Under the pieces are notes generated by a model. It made no database searches. It worked only from the letters and a program-made list of their open reading frames with translations, and had not been told where the DNA came from. Positions 10,901-21,096 of a DNA stretch of 41,119 nt are shown one piece after another. This DNA comes from Spirogloea muscicola (lineage: Eukaryota > Streptophyta > Zygnematophyceae > Spirogloeales > Spirogloeaceae). Made by a program: the position numbers and the translations under genes. The DNA lies in the NCBI GenBank assembly GCA_009602725.1, contig WELB01000110.1, positions 35,654-76,772 of the forward strand. Reading direction: 5' to 3'. How positions within the stretch are numbered: position 1 is the first letter of the stretch; the number at the start of each line of letters is the position of its first letter.

Positions 10901-13040
10901 CGTTCTGGTACCAAGCAAGCATGACCTCTCATGAAGACACAGGATTATACAAGCAGAGTGGTTGCTTGCCACCTTCTTCCTCCAAGGCTTGTAGCAATGC
11001 GTCTGAAGAATGCCAAATCTGGCTCATGTTATGCCTCATAGCATCTGTCAGACCCCAAGTCAGCAGCAATAGTAAGTTGTCTCAAGCATCTCAAACAATG
11101 TGCGCAGGTCATTCTTCTGCCGTTGGTGGCTCCCACAACAAAATCTGCATCCTGGGTGTTCACTCACTACGAGGACAGCTCAGAGCTGACAGGTTTGTTA
11201 GTTTCAGGAACTGTGCTGGGACGCACCTTCTAGGGCCTTTACTAATGGAAGCTTGGACCTCCCTCAGGGATTCAATTGCAACATTAGCGCAAGGCAAATG
11301 CAGATGTGACTTCTCAATGTTGCCGGCTTCGGCATAGTGCCGGCTCAAGGTGACCGACTTCCCTGATGAGCTGCCGGCTGCTTCGGCAGGTGTCTCATAC
11401 GTGGGTCTCAATTGGATGTTCGCAACACTGCTGCCCCAGTTCTCCTTCTTCGGCTATGACCAAGCTGCACACGTGACAGAAGAAACCAAGAGATCTGACA
11501 TGGCCGGGCCAAAGGCTATCATTGGCAGTCTTGTTGCCGAGATCGTCCTTGGCTACGCTCTCATCGTCTCCCTCACTTTCAGCATTCAGGTCCCTCCTAC
11601 CGCAGGATTGCGTGTCTTTGAACACTGTGCAATAGGCTGAATGTGCTATTATGGCCGCTGCTGGAACTCACATTCTTAGATAAGCTGCTGCTGGAATACA
11701 GCCTCCGCTTTGAATCGGTCTGCAAATAGCAGATGTTACACATGGTAGCATTGACCTTTGTCCAGCTAGAAAGCACAGCCGCTGAAGTCACTACTGCCTC
11801 TTCCTCACCTTTGTCACCTGCCAATCACAGGGCCAGTGGAAACATCTCTTCAGCGCAGACTGTGCCACCGGCGGCGAGTACCCATTTGCTCAGATTATCT
11901 ATGACATCTTCCACGGCCGCTACCATGATTCAACTGGGGCCATCATCATCCTCGTCTTGATTCTACTCCCCTTTTATGCTTCAGGTATCAGGGCTGCTCA
12001 ATTGACAAGCTAGGTGTGTGGATACACTTGCATGCCCAGAAGCTGCGGCACATCTTTGCTGCGGTTGATGAAGGATGACCGACCAGCCTGTCAGTTGCTC
12101 AGAACGTACCTTTACTGTACCACCTTCATGAGCCTGATGTCCAATGTCTGTTCCAGGCGTGGGCATCATGGCAGCCAGCAGCCGAGCAATCTACGCCATC
12201 TCACGTGATGGTGCAATGCCGGGCTCAAACTTTCTCAAAAGGTTGAACGCGAGCAGCAAAGTGCCAGTTCGAGCCGCCTGGCTCTCGTCATTTGTAGCAA
12301 TCATCATCGGCCTGACTCAGTTTGGGTAAGGCTGCCCTCTACCATCACCTCAGATTGCGGCATGCGCTAGCATCATCTGCACCCATGCAGATGACCCATG
12401 TATGGATCTGCACGCATCGTGCATCGAGGCCAGGCCTTACATTCTCGTTATCGTCTGCAATCCTTGAGATACTACCACTGCTCCGATGTGAAGCGGGCGG
12501 CCGCCGAGCTGACCAGCACGTTTTCCTGGTCTTGCAGGGGCTCGACTGCCTTCCTCGCAATCCTTTCAGTGGCAACCATAGCATGGAATGCGACATACTT
12601 CGCTCCAATCTTCTTCCGCCTCATCATGCCTCGCGACGACTTCATCCCAGGGCCTTTTCACCTGGGTTGGTTCAGCAAGCCACTGTGTATTGTCGCCCTC
12701 GCGTACATTTTGTACACCGACATCATGTTCATGGTCCCACTAATCTATCCCATTACCCTCGACAACTTCAATTACGGCCCAGTCGGTGAGCGCAGCCGCA
12801 ACCACATATATCAGTAAATTTGCCAGTAGCATCGGTCAGTCGCAAATAAGAGTGCTTCAGGAACCCCTGCTGAAAGCTCGCTGGCTCTGTTTTGCCTGGT
12901 GGTGGCTGCCAGCTGCTGCTGTGGTACTGGGCGGGGCGCTCCTGTGGTGGGCAGCGAGCGCGCGCAAGTGGTTTGTGGGGCCGGTGAGGACGATCGACGC
13001 GCCCACGCTTCATGGCCGCGACTTCATGGGCGTCTACTAA
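7988..13040 (+). CDS. Amino acid permease, APC superfamily (BAT1/GABA-permease type), 14 exons
   Basis: Exons: 7988-8056, 8771-8803, 9055-9108, 9259-9345, 9477-9698, 9923-10105, 10432-10561, 10702-10907, 11108-11192, 11390-11589, 11831-11984, 12157-12325, 12538-12785, 12913-13040. Every junction keeps phase and gives 655 residues. Family landmarks occur in order: ERRLRQLGYKQELRRSL before the first membrane segment (about residue 139), LSYGGPQNVVWPW, LSEICSSFP then TGSLYFWAASMAPAKW, FGYDQAAHVTEETKRSD, SRAIYAISRDGAMPGS, RDDFIPGPFHLG, and SARKWFVGPVRTID near the end. These proteins move amino acids or GABA across a membrane with about 12 segments. Substrate and membrane cannot be read from sequence. 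The hydrophilic N-terminus (about 140 residues) is longer than usual and built from small exons. An alternative first exon is 7780-7806 (MQPDEDPLQ) spliced to 8015, also in phase. The GC-rich leader upstream is probably 5' UTR. Confidence 0.9.
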
Positions 13041-14215
13041 AGCAAGCGCCGGTCGCTGCCGGCGCTCTGCATTCATGAGCCCTAGGCAGGCCCCCTAGGT
13101 GCTCGCGGTCCATGTGCCTACAGCTGAGGCGCCCCCTTGGGGCCATTGGAGCAGGAGTCTCAAGACCCTGCCTCCTTGCATCTGCGAGGCCAGTGGTACA
13201 CTGACGAGGACAGGTACAGCGGCCTACGTGTTGAGACGCTCCTGCAATAGCAGAGCCCTGGCAGCATCTCAGTAGCGGCGCTTACTGAGGCCGTTGTTGT
13301 GTAGAGTGTGTACGAGTTATGTGTGGCTATTTATTGGGGCTGCAATCCCAGGCACCAGCTTTATGCTGGCTGCACGACGCCAGGCCCCAACGCTCTACTT
13401 GAGCTCCCATAAGGTGTCCACTTCTCCTGCACTGTCGCCTGCAAAAACTGTGGGCCAAGCCTATACAGTCTTTCAGTGATCGCGCCCCAGCATGCTCAAC
13501 GAGCTCCAATGGCCAGGTCGAGTGAGTTCCCATGCTCCAGTATTGTGCTCCATGCCAGTAAGAGACATTGTGCTCCATGCCAGTGTGAGACGAACTGTCA
13601 AAGGCATCACCTTACCTACAGTAGCTCGTTGTAACAGCGGCCTGTCCAAGTGGAGCTTATATTGCTCATGGCCAAAGGAGGACTTGGTTCCGGCTTCCAC
13701 ATCCCACTCGACCCATGTCTTTGGGAAGTGCGCCCAGCATGCTACTTTGGAGGACTAAGCTACCCCCTGCAAAGCTCACGTCTGTTGATGCTTCATTGAG
13801 GCCACAGGCATGTCGGTCTCTCGCACTACACTGGCAAGCCTCTTGGCGCCTGGCTTAGTCAAGCATCGCTGACTGCCTCGCAGCAGGCGGGGCGGTTGTG
13901 AGACAGGACAAGGTCGCAGCACAGGCGGCAGGGAAGGCACTCAATGGATGCCGCCACAGCTAACAGTGTCATCCATCTGTGGCAATGAAGTGGCAACCAG
14001 TACGAGCTGACAGTGGCACTTGTTCTTGAACGCCGTCATCGTCCGTTGCTCTGCATTCGTCCCTCTGCATTGGGCCCTCCGTCGAGACCCTGCTTCTGAC
14101 GCACAGAATCTCAGGCTTGTCCCTTCTGGCCCTTGTGGTTGAAAGTAGCAGCTCTTCCCAAGGGGACGAGGACTGATTGAATTTTAGCCAATGACCAGGC
14201 TAAACAAGCTCCAAA
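13041..14215. other. Downstream region of the permease, no gene seen
   Basis: This contains the presumed permease 3' UTR and unassigned DNA. Frames are short and low in coding character. A 25-base unit (ATTGTGCTCCATGCCAGT..) is directly duplicated at 13542-13566 and 13567-13591 with two differences. Confidence 0.5.
13542..13591 (+). repeat. 25-base tandem duplication
   Basis: Two head-to-tail copies, 23 of 25 bases identical, lie in the region downstream of the permease. This is probably recent slippage or duplication, with no evidence of function. Confidence 0.8.
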
Positions 14216-14834
14216 GATGCCGGGAAGCGTAAAGAATGTGGCTGCAGCCCAGGGGCCCCACCTCCTGATTGATCGAAGGCATGCCGTGGCTTGCAGTTAC
14301 CCCGGAGCTCCAGGCCCCTTCGGACCTTTTGTCCACTCTTTTCTGGCTAGCTTTCCACAGCCCTCGTCCCCTTTGGATGACTGCTGCTCAAGCAGGAACC
14401 ACTGGCCAGGGGTCTCGCCACCAGGAGACCAGTTTCTCCGACCTGCGGCTGCTTAGCAGGGGTTACTGAGTATTTCGTAGCTGCTTGACTCCATGTGTGC
14501 TAGCTTTAGCGCTTTCCCTGGCACCACCTGAGTCTACTTGTGTGCTTCAGCGCTTTGTCTGGCCCCTCGCACTGCGCTCGTCCTTCGTCTGGGCTGGCCA
14601 ATCACAGCCATCGGCCTCGAACTGGAAGAGTTCTTCCCTCTTTCTTTCTCGTGCTTAGTCTCGTGCTTAACTGCGTATTTCAAGCGCCTTTCGGCCTTCG
14701 GATCTTCGACGCGTTGTCGATTCTCGTCGGGCTGGCTTTTTACAGCCATAGCCCCCATTGGGAGAGCCACTTCCTTTCCCAGCCCCTACCTGGACGGGAG
14801 AGCCCTTCCTTTCCGCTCTCCCGTGGGTACTAAT
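14216..14834 (+). mobile_element. Plus-strand copy of the retroelement 3' end and tail
   Basis: The frame ending at 14469 reads TSFSDLRLLSRGY-stop, nearly identical in peptide and DNA to the minus-strand copy at 4733-4775. The upstream GGCCAGGGGTCTCGCC also matches the reverse complement of 4780-4800. Downstream, CTTAGCAGGGGTTACTGAGT..TTCGTAGCTGCTT repeats the tail below 4755. Cores lie at 14345-14362, 14592-14609 and 14730-14747. A second peptide end, PSFPLSRGY-stop, occurs at 14808-14834 after CATTGGGAGAGCCACTTCC. So at least two element ends are stacked here in the same direction. Confidence 0.6.
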
Positions 14835-15006
14835 GTCACCTTAGGCACCTTAGTTTAGGTCTCTGTATTATGTCGCCTTGCTTCTTCTTTAGTTTGCACT
14901 CGCCTCTGCTTGAACTGTGTATTGGCTTGAATTGGCCTCCCTTTTCATTTCATGCGCCCCGCGCGCCTTTCTTCTTTCCTTCTGGACGACCTTACACCTT
15001 CCAAAA

Positions 15007-15059
15007 GGGTTAAGGGTTTGGGGTTTAGGGGTTAAGGGTTTAGGGGTTTAGGGGTTTAG
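15007..15059 (+). repeat. TTTAGGG(G)-like interstitial telomeric tract
   Basis: About seven imperfect units (GGGTTAAGGG, TTTGGGG, TTTAGGGG, TTAAGGG, TTTAGGGG x2, TTTAG) lie in a row. This is the longest of the window's telomere-like tracts, just downstream of the 14.2-14.8 kb element copies. As at 2999-3032, the G-rich strand is the plus strand. Confidence 0.8.
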
Positions 15060-15128
15060 CGATCCACGGCTCATGAAGCTGACTTGCCAGACTCTGGCTT
15101 TCCAACCCTGCAACTGAATCCGGCACAC

Positions 15129-15173
15129 CGCCGCAGCCGCCGCCGCCGCGCCCGCCGCCGCCGCCGCCGCCGC
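15129..15173 (+). repeat. (CCG)n microsatellite
   Basis: About 14 nearly continuous CCG/CGC triplets with a few interruptions. Long frames through it are composition artefacts. Confidence 0.8.
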
Positions 15174-15773
15174 TCAGCGGCCGCCGGGCATAGCTCGCCG
15201 GGGGCGGGAACGAGCACCGGCGCCCGCGATTTCCTCGACGGAAGGATTTCTCGACGCAACGGGACGGCGGCCCGACGTCGCGGCGGCGCCGTCAGGCGCG
15301 TTGACGGAAGCTTCCTGTCAAGGGGGGTGGGGGCCTTCTGGTGGGGCCAGGTGTCGCCCGCAAGGCCGCGCAATGCTCTTGATGGACTTGCGTCTACGCA
15401 TTAACTGTCGGTGATGGCTGCGTTAGCCATGAGGCACCGCCAACGTCCAACGGGCTTGTGGAGCGGGGGGTTTTGACGGCGGCAGCGTCTGGAAGCCACC
15501 GCCACCCCGCCGTTTAACCGGCTTGGCGGTCAAACCGTAAGTGGATTCCATCAGCTTAATGGGCTTCCGTTGCCGCCCCCGCACCCCATCTGGCGATGCT
15601 GACCCGCCAGGCGCGCTCCCCCCCTCCTCCTCCTCCCTCCCCCCGCGCTCCTTAATGGCTTACCGCCCGCTTCCCTTCTCGCCGCGAGCCTCGTGCATGG
15701 TACCCCCCCCCCTTTTTCCGTAATTCGTCCACGAGTTCATCACTCTGCGCCCCCCCGCCGCCGCTGCCGCGCC

Positions 15774-15774
<1 letters not shown>

Positions 15775-15829
<55 letters not shown>

Positions 15830-15830
15830 N
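15775..15830. other. 55-base A run ending in N: probable assembly gap
   Basis: The sequence changes abruptly from GC-rich DNA to 55 uninterrupted A, then one N, then GC-rich coding sequence already in the middle of the glycosyltransferase. A natural poly(A) tract is possible, but the N and the broken gene argue for a badly closed gap. The missing start of the next gene should lie here. Confidence 0.75.
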
Positions 15831-17195
15831 GCCGGCGGCGCGGTGGGTCCGCGGCGGCGGCACGGCACTGCTGGCGGACCTGACTATGCTGCCGGCGGGG
15901 GGCGGCCACGGCCCGAACCCGCACCACGAGAGCGAGAAGCTAATGCCTGCCGCGCTGCTCGCCCGCGAGCTCGCCGCCGCCGCCATGGGCGCCAACGCCA
16001 GCGCCGGCGGCGCTGCAGGCCTGCAGGCCCTGCCAGTGCCGCTCTTCTGGCTCGCCGACCCCCGGCCGGCGTCATTCCTCTCGGCCTGGGCGCACGGCCT
16101 CCTCGCAGCCTTCGTCGCCGCCAGCAACGGCACGCTGCTGCGGGCTGAGTTCCTGAGCGTCCTTTCACCTGGGCCTCCAGCGGTCTGCTTCGAGGACGCG
16201 GTCCTGCTCGCGGGCATCACCAGCGGCCGTTTCGTGCCGGATCGGCGCAGCGCCGACTGGCTGCGCGCCCTCATGCTGGCCCACTGCGGCATCGACGACG
16301 GCCCGCCGACCGGCGCTGCGCCTCGCCGGGCTGTCCTTGTTGTGCGCGAGGGGGGTTTCCCCAGGCCGCCTCGGTCGATCATCAACGCCGCGGACGTCGG
16401 GCGGGCAGTGGAAGCGGCCTTGGGGGTGCCACTCGACGCCGTCGTGGCAGGCCACGGCTCCATGTGTGACCAGGTCTGTGGACACTCGCGCAACGGCAGC
16501 GCGCATGCCGCCCAACTCAACTCATGTCTCACTTTGCCCGCGACACTGTGTGAGGCCTGAACCCTGAAACCATATATGACTGGAATCTGACCTCTGGAGT
16601 TGCTCCAGCGCGTGGTAAGCTAGTGTATCATAATCAAATATATTAGATAGTGTAAATCTATCGTATTTTCTCACGCCATGCCCAAGTCCACATGTCAACA
16701 CACTCCACCTTCTATTGAAATTGTCACATCCTCAGCCCTGGTGGTCGCCTTCGGCCGCGGCAGTCATGTACCTGACCGCAATCCAGGACCGGATGTTGGC
16801 TGCTTTTGTAGGTGAGGAGCGTGGCGGATGCGGACCTCATCCTCACGCCGCACGGCTCGCAGAACGTCAACCTGCTCTTTGCGCCGCGCGGGGCAGCGGT
16901 CGTGGAGATCTTCCCCTTCCTCTACCACGCGCCGTTCCTACGCAACTACCTCTGCGCTGCCGATGTCCACCACCACGAGCTCTTTGGGAGCTGGTCGCCG
17001 CTGAGCGGGGGCGGGCCGCTCATGCCGTGGGCGTTGCGAGCATATGCACTCGCACTGGGCTGGCGCCGCTGCTTCCACTGGCGGCCTTGCATGAATCTCG
17101 CCAAGCGCCAGGACATCTTTGTGGACGTTCCAAGTCTCAAGCTTCTACTGAGCTCGCTCGCTGTAAAGCCCATCATGCAAGCCACTGACGCGTAA
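15831..17195 (+). CDS. GT61-type glycosyltransferase, 5' truncated by gap
   Basis: Exon 15831-16473 is open from the N onward and is joined by a 338-base intron to 16812-17195 (stop TAA). Phase is kept, giving 341 residues. The C-terminal exon starts VRSVADADLILTPHGSQNVN and continues with a LLFAPRGAAVVEIFP stretch, the signature of GT61/DUF563 enzymes (HGxxxxNxLFxxPGxxVxEI). The N-terminal part has GGGHGPNPHHESEKL followed by a helical region. Known family members transfer xylose, arabinose or GlcNAc to glycoproteins or wall polysaccharides in the Golgi or ER. The donor sugar here cannot be told. The frame runs back into the N at 15830 without a start, so the signal-anchor and first exon are missing. 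Its stop lies 285 bases from the stop of the convergent glutaredoxin gene. Confidence 0.75.
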
Positions 17196-17480
17196 TGCTC
17201 ACAGTATTGGGTTCACATTCACTCATGAGCCAGTGATGAACAAGGGCCAGCTCCAAGCAACCACAAAGCCAATTGCCTCTGCTGTTGCTTCTCAAGGCAT
17301 CGAGTATCGCGAGCAGCACTTATTTTGTGATGTCTTCACACATACCCAACCCTTCCCACCACACCTCTCCATTGTGCCATTGAAAGAAGGAATCGAACAC
17401 GTCTCATGAGAGCTCTTGTTGCTCCAGCAACGTCAAGATGGCATTAAGTGCAGCCAGGAGATCAGGACAAAGACCGGAAG
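17196..17480. other. Short spacer between convergent stop codons
   Basis: These 285 bases must hold both 3' UTRs and both polyadenylation regions of the glycosyltransferase and glutaredoxin genes. I see no gene. Overlap of the two transcripts is likely. Confidence 0.6.
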
Positions 17481-19919
17481 TCAGTGCGAGAGGACCTCCT
17501 TGAGCTCGCCGCTCCTTTGCATCTCCATAACAATGTCACAGCCGCCAACCAGCTCGCCGCCGTGGTAGAGCTGGGGGTATGTCGGCCAGTCCGAGAGCTT
17601 CTTCAGCCCCTGGCGGACCTCGTCATTCGTTAGGATGTCGAAGTAGCCAAATTCAACGCCTGCCTCGCGCAAAGCATTGACGACCTGCATGTTTGCAACG
17701 TGAGGTGCTGCGACATCAATCAACGAGCCAGTGCAGGTCACCAGCATCCAAAGCCATGACTTCTCAGGTGGAGTTGCGGAGCTCTGCAGAGTGGATGTGC
17801 TGGCAAGCTTGGTTAGCTCAAGACCTGATCCAGCAGCAGCATAACTACCACCATAGCTACCAGCATAGCATAGCTAAACTGCGGTGAGCCGCAATATACT
17901 AGAGGTCAGACCTACATGCGCTGGTAAGCTATTGTTTCCAGACTTATCATGCATTACTGCATCGACAACGTATATCACAGCATATTATTCCTGATGCCTT
18001 GACAGACAATAGCACCCCTTAGAGCTAAGGGCTGACCTTTGAGCTGAAGCCGCAGCGGGGGTCGTTGGGCGTGCCCTTCATGAAAAGCATGGTCTGCTGG
18101 CTGACGAGCAGCCGCCTGCACCGGTCCTCGGCGCTCTTAGCAGGGGCCACGGGTTCCTCCATACTGCCAGCACCACCGTTGGCTGTACCTGAGGCCTTAT
18201 CGCCTCGAAGCAGCGCCGCAAGCTCGCCACTGCTGTGCATCTCAAGCACAATATCGGAGCCGCCGACCAGCTCGCCGCGGCAGTAGAGCTGCGGGTATGT
18301 TGGCCAATCAGAGAACTCCTTGAGGCCTGCGCGCACGTTGCTGTCTAACAGGATGTCGAAAGTTTCAAATGGCACACCCTCCTTGTCTAGTGCTGCAACC
18401 ACCTTGGCGCACAAAGAGCACACACAGCAGGCAGGGTTGAGCATCTTCGAATTTTCCTCGCTGCTCGTGTTGGCCTTAAAGTGTGGCACACAGCTGACGG
18501 CTAACAATGACACCAAGTCAGTCCTTGACGCAATGGAACTGACGATGACTTGATAATCTGTTAGCAACTTTCATGTCCATCTTGTGTATCAGACTGAACA
18601 ACCACTTTCTCAAGCTGCTTCAAAGCGTCGACAACGCATGCTCGACCAATCAACAGATGCTTGCAGAATACCTTGGAGCTGAACCCGCAGCGGGGCTCCT
18701 CCCGAGTGCCCTTCATGAAGAGCATCACAGGGCTCGAATTTACCAAGGCCGTCAGCCGCCGACGCAGCGTGTCGCTTAGGCCTGCATACATTCACTTGAT
18801 CAAAGCCAACGCTCACCTAAGGCACGGCTTCGACAAGTACAAGTCCGCCTGCTCTTCTGGACATTGTGCCCAATGTTGCTGGTCAAAGATTGTCCACACA
18901 GTTGGGCCCCAAACGAGCCGCAAATATATTGTTTCTATGCGAACGATAGTCCACCATTTAGGTCTTCTTTTGTATACATCTTGTAAGAAGAGGATGAGGT
19001 GAGGTGACAATCGATTGTATCAAAATCTTGCCGGGTTGAGGGGGTTTACCTCTAGAGTCGTTTTCGTCAGCACCGGCTCTGGAGCTGCTAGCCACGGCCT
19101 CGATCACTTCCGGGCCGGCAGCTGTGCCGGCCACAGCGGGCTGCCGCAGCGTGCCTGCAGGCGGGTTTTGGGCATCGGCGATGTGCGTCGCGACCTTGTG
19201 CGCCAGCTCGGGGGGGCTCGCGCCCTCCAGGCTATCGATGACAGCGCCGTTCTGGAGATCGAGCGCAGGTGCCGGCACACTGATGGGTCTGCTTCGCCTA
19301 CAGAGTCCTCACGGTGTAGCCGAAGCACAGTGGGGACTGTGCTTCGACTAACAGTCCCGGAACACAGTGTGGGCACTCCACCGAGTGCCCATAAGCAGCA
19401 AGTGCAGCGATATGGCGGCAAAAGCCGCGCTCGACGCACCAGGGGAGCTCTGCAGGAGTTGAACCCGCACCTTGTAGAAGAGGAAGAAGGGCACCGCCGC
19501 CACGCCGCACTGCTCCGACACCTCCGGCAGCTCCTCGGCCTCCACCTGCGAGAGCCGTCGTCGCCGGCAGGCAGCCGAGCCGAGCCGCTCAGCTGCGCCT
19601 GGCGGGCGCCTCGGCCTCCATTTGCGGCGCGACGAGGAGGCCATCACACTGTCATGTTACTCAAAAATTTCTCCATATGACTCATCCACAATAAAGTAAA
19701 TATTTGCAACATGACTGCGACGGCGCAGGGGCTGACCCGGAGGAAGGCGGCGGCGGGGGTCTCAGCAGCGAGCGCCGCGAAGACGCTGTCCATGTGGGCG
19801 CACGGCTCGCACCAGCGCGCCCAGAAGTGCACCGCCGCACCCGCCGCGCCCGCGCCCGCCACCGCCGCCTCGTACTCCGCCTTGGAAGCCACATCCACCA
19901 CCGCGCCGCTGAGAGCCAT
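17481..19919 (-). CDS. GRX3: Multidomain monothiol glutaredoxin, Trx-Grx-Grx (GRX3/PICOT, GRXS17 type)
   Basis: Exons on the minus strand: 19919-19737, 19545-19471, 19251-19050, 18781-18672, 18402-18037, 17684-17481, giving 379 residues with all phases consistent. Residues 1-110 form a thioredoxin-like domain with WCEPC at 36-40. An Ala-rich linker follows, then two monothiol Grx domains. Each has [12 protein letters not shown] (CGFS about 185-188 and 307-310), [10 protein letters not shown] and a GELVGG(S/C)DI glutathione-binding stretch. CGFS Grx bind a bridging [2Fe-2S] cluster and act in iron sensing and cytosolic iron-sulfur delivery. The two-Grx layout equals human GLRX3, whereas land-plant GRXS17 usually has three. 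The start Met is chosen because [20 protein letters not shown] matches the usual N-terminus; upstream frame residues have no ATG. Introns 1 and 5 start GTCAGC, an uncommon donor. Confidence 0.93.
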
Positions 19920-20042
19920 GGCTGCTGGGAGCTCGCGCAGCACAGCCTTGCTGCCCGCAAGGCTGCCGCCACGACCGCCGAGGCGCTGTGCTTCGGAGCT
20001 GCTCAACCGCTGCCGAAGCCCTCGTCGGCTGCCGCACGGCCC

Positions 20043-20073
<31 letters not shown>
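20043..20073 (+). repeat. (CGG)n tract upstream of the glutaredoxin start
   Basis: Ten CGG triplets lie about 125 bases before the glutaredoxin ATG, on the promoter/5' UTR side. Similar tracts precede the starts of EMC2 and the methyltransferase-like gene. Confidence 0.8.
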
Positions 20074-20214
20074 GGAAGCAGCAGGGCGGTCGCGGAGCTG
20101 TGCAGAGCTCGCGACTCATCGAGGAGGAACTTGCGGACATTAACGGCTTTCTAGCATTTCGAAGCTCGTTAGCTCTTCCGCTTTGGCGCTTTCTCTTGGC
20201 GCTGTCTGCTTGAA

Positions 20215-20530
20215 GCGTCTCGTCTTCCTTTGTTGCGCTTCGCCCCTTCGAGCTTTGCTCATTTCTTCTCCTGGGCTGGCTATCACAACCTTCGCCCTCT
20301 TCTGGAGGAATTTTCTCATCTTCGCAATGGCTGACACCATCCCCAAATCCTAAACCCCATACTTCAAACCCTGCACCGATCTGCTCAACAGGGGATCGTG
20401 AGCACCCCGTGGCCACTTCAATCGCTGTGTGCTTTTGCGCTTTTCTAGCCCCTTAGAATTTTGTTCTGGGCTGGCCATTCACAGCCGTCGCCCTCTACTG
20501 GAAGAGTCTTTCTTCTCCTGCACAGGGGCC
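20215..20530 (+). repeat. Two plus-oriented hairpin-core modules between GRX and EH1 genes
   Basis: Cores GGCTGGCTATCACAACC (20274-20290) and GGCTGGCCATTCACAGCC (20469-20486) are each preceded by GCGCTT..GCCCCTT..TTCTTCTCCTGG-like sequence and followed by a TCGCCCTCTnCTGGA block. The same order is seen at 14550-14630. Confidence 0.65.
20341..20373 (-). repeat. Degenerate CCCTAAA-like tract
   Basis: CCCCAAATCCTAAACCCC..AAACCCTG reads as imperfect TTTAGGG units on the minus strand, about 420 bases before the glutaredoxin start. It may be a telo-box-like promoter element or a telomeric relic. It is short, so it is only suggestive. Confidence 0.45.
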
Positions 20531-21096
20531 GAGGCAGACATCCCCACTGCACTGCTGCCAATGCGGCCGCAGCAAGTGGCTCCAGCAGTCACACTGGCGC
20601 TCAGCTTGCAGGCTGGCAGGCCTGAAGGTCAGGCTGTTGCCGGGCATAGAGCCGCTCGCCCGCTCGACGTGCTCTGAGGCAAAACTAGGCTGTGTCGCTT
20701 GCACGTCTGAAGCAGGCCACTGCCGTCGTCTTAATCCTCTGAGGTGACTCCCTTTGACTTCTGCAGTGACGGTAGTCAAAATTATTTCTCCACTCAATCT
20801 TCTGTGGGCTCACCTCACCGCCGTCCATCCATGCATCTACATTGCCTCAAGCACGATCATCAAAGTGATACTCTAGCGGCACACATGGACTTGTCTAGCA
20901 CTATTGAGCAGGGCAAGCTAGACCTCAGTCTTCTTGCTGCGACTTGGTTCCTAACGCTTTGGACCTTCAGAGCAACATTGAAGGTACCCGACCAGCAGCT
21001 CGTGCTGGCTGACAAACGAAGAGAAGGAGCTGCAGATAAAATAGAGCGCAAGGGTCGTGTGTAATACAGATCCAAGCCAGCCCAGCTGCCAAGGAG
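20531..21096. other. Spacer downstream of the EH1/Pan1 gene
   Basis: Holds the presumed EH1/Pan1 3' UTR (minus strand) and unassigned DNA. I see no frame with a recognisable domain or splice pattern. Confidence 0.45.

Noticed and set aside
15660-16532. Minus-strand 290-residue frame and plus-strand frame through the A run
   Set aside because: They contain poly-Phe or poly-Lys from the 55-base homopolymer and cross an N; the right half is the antisense of the glycosyltransferase.
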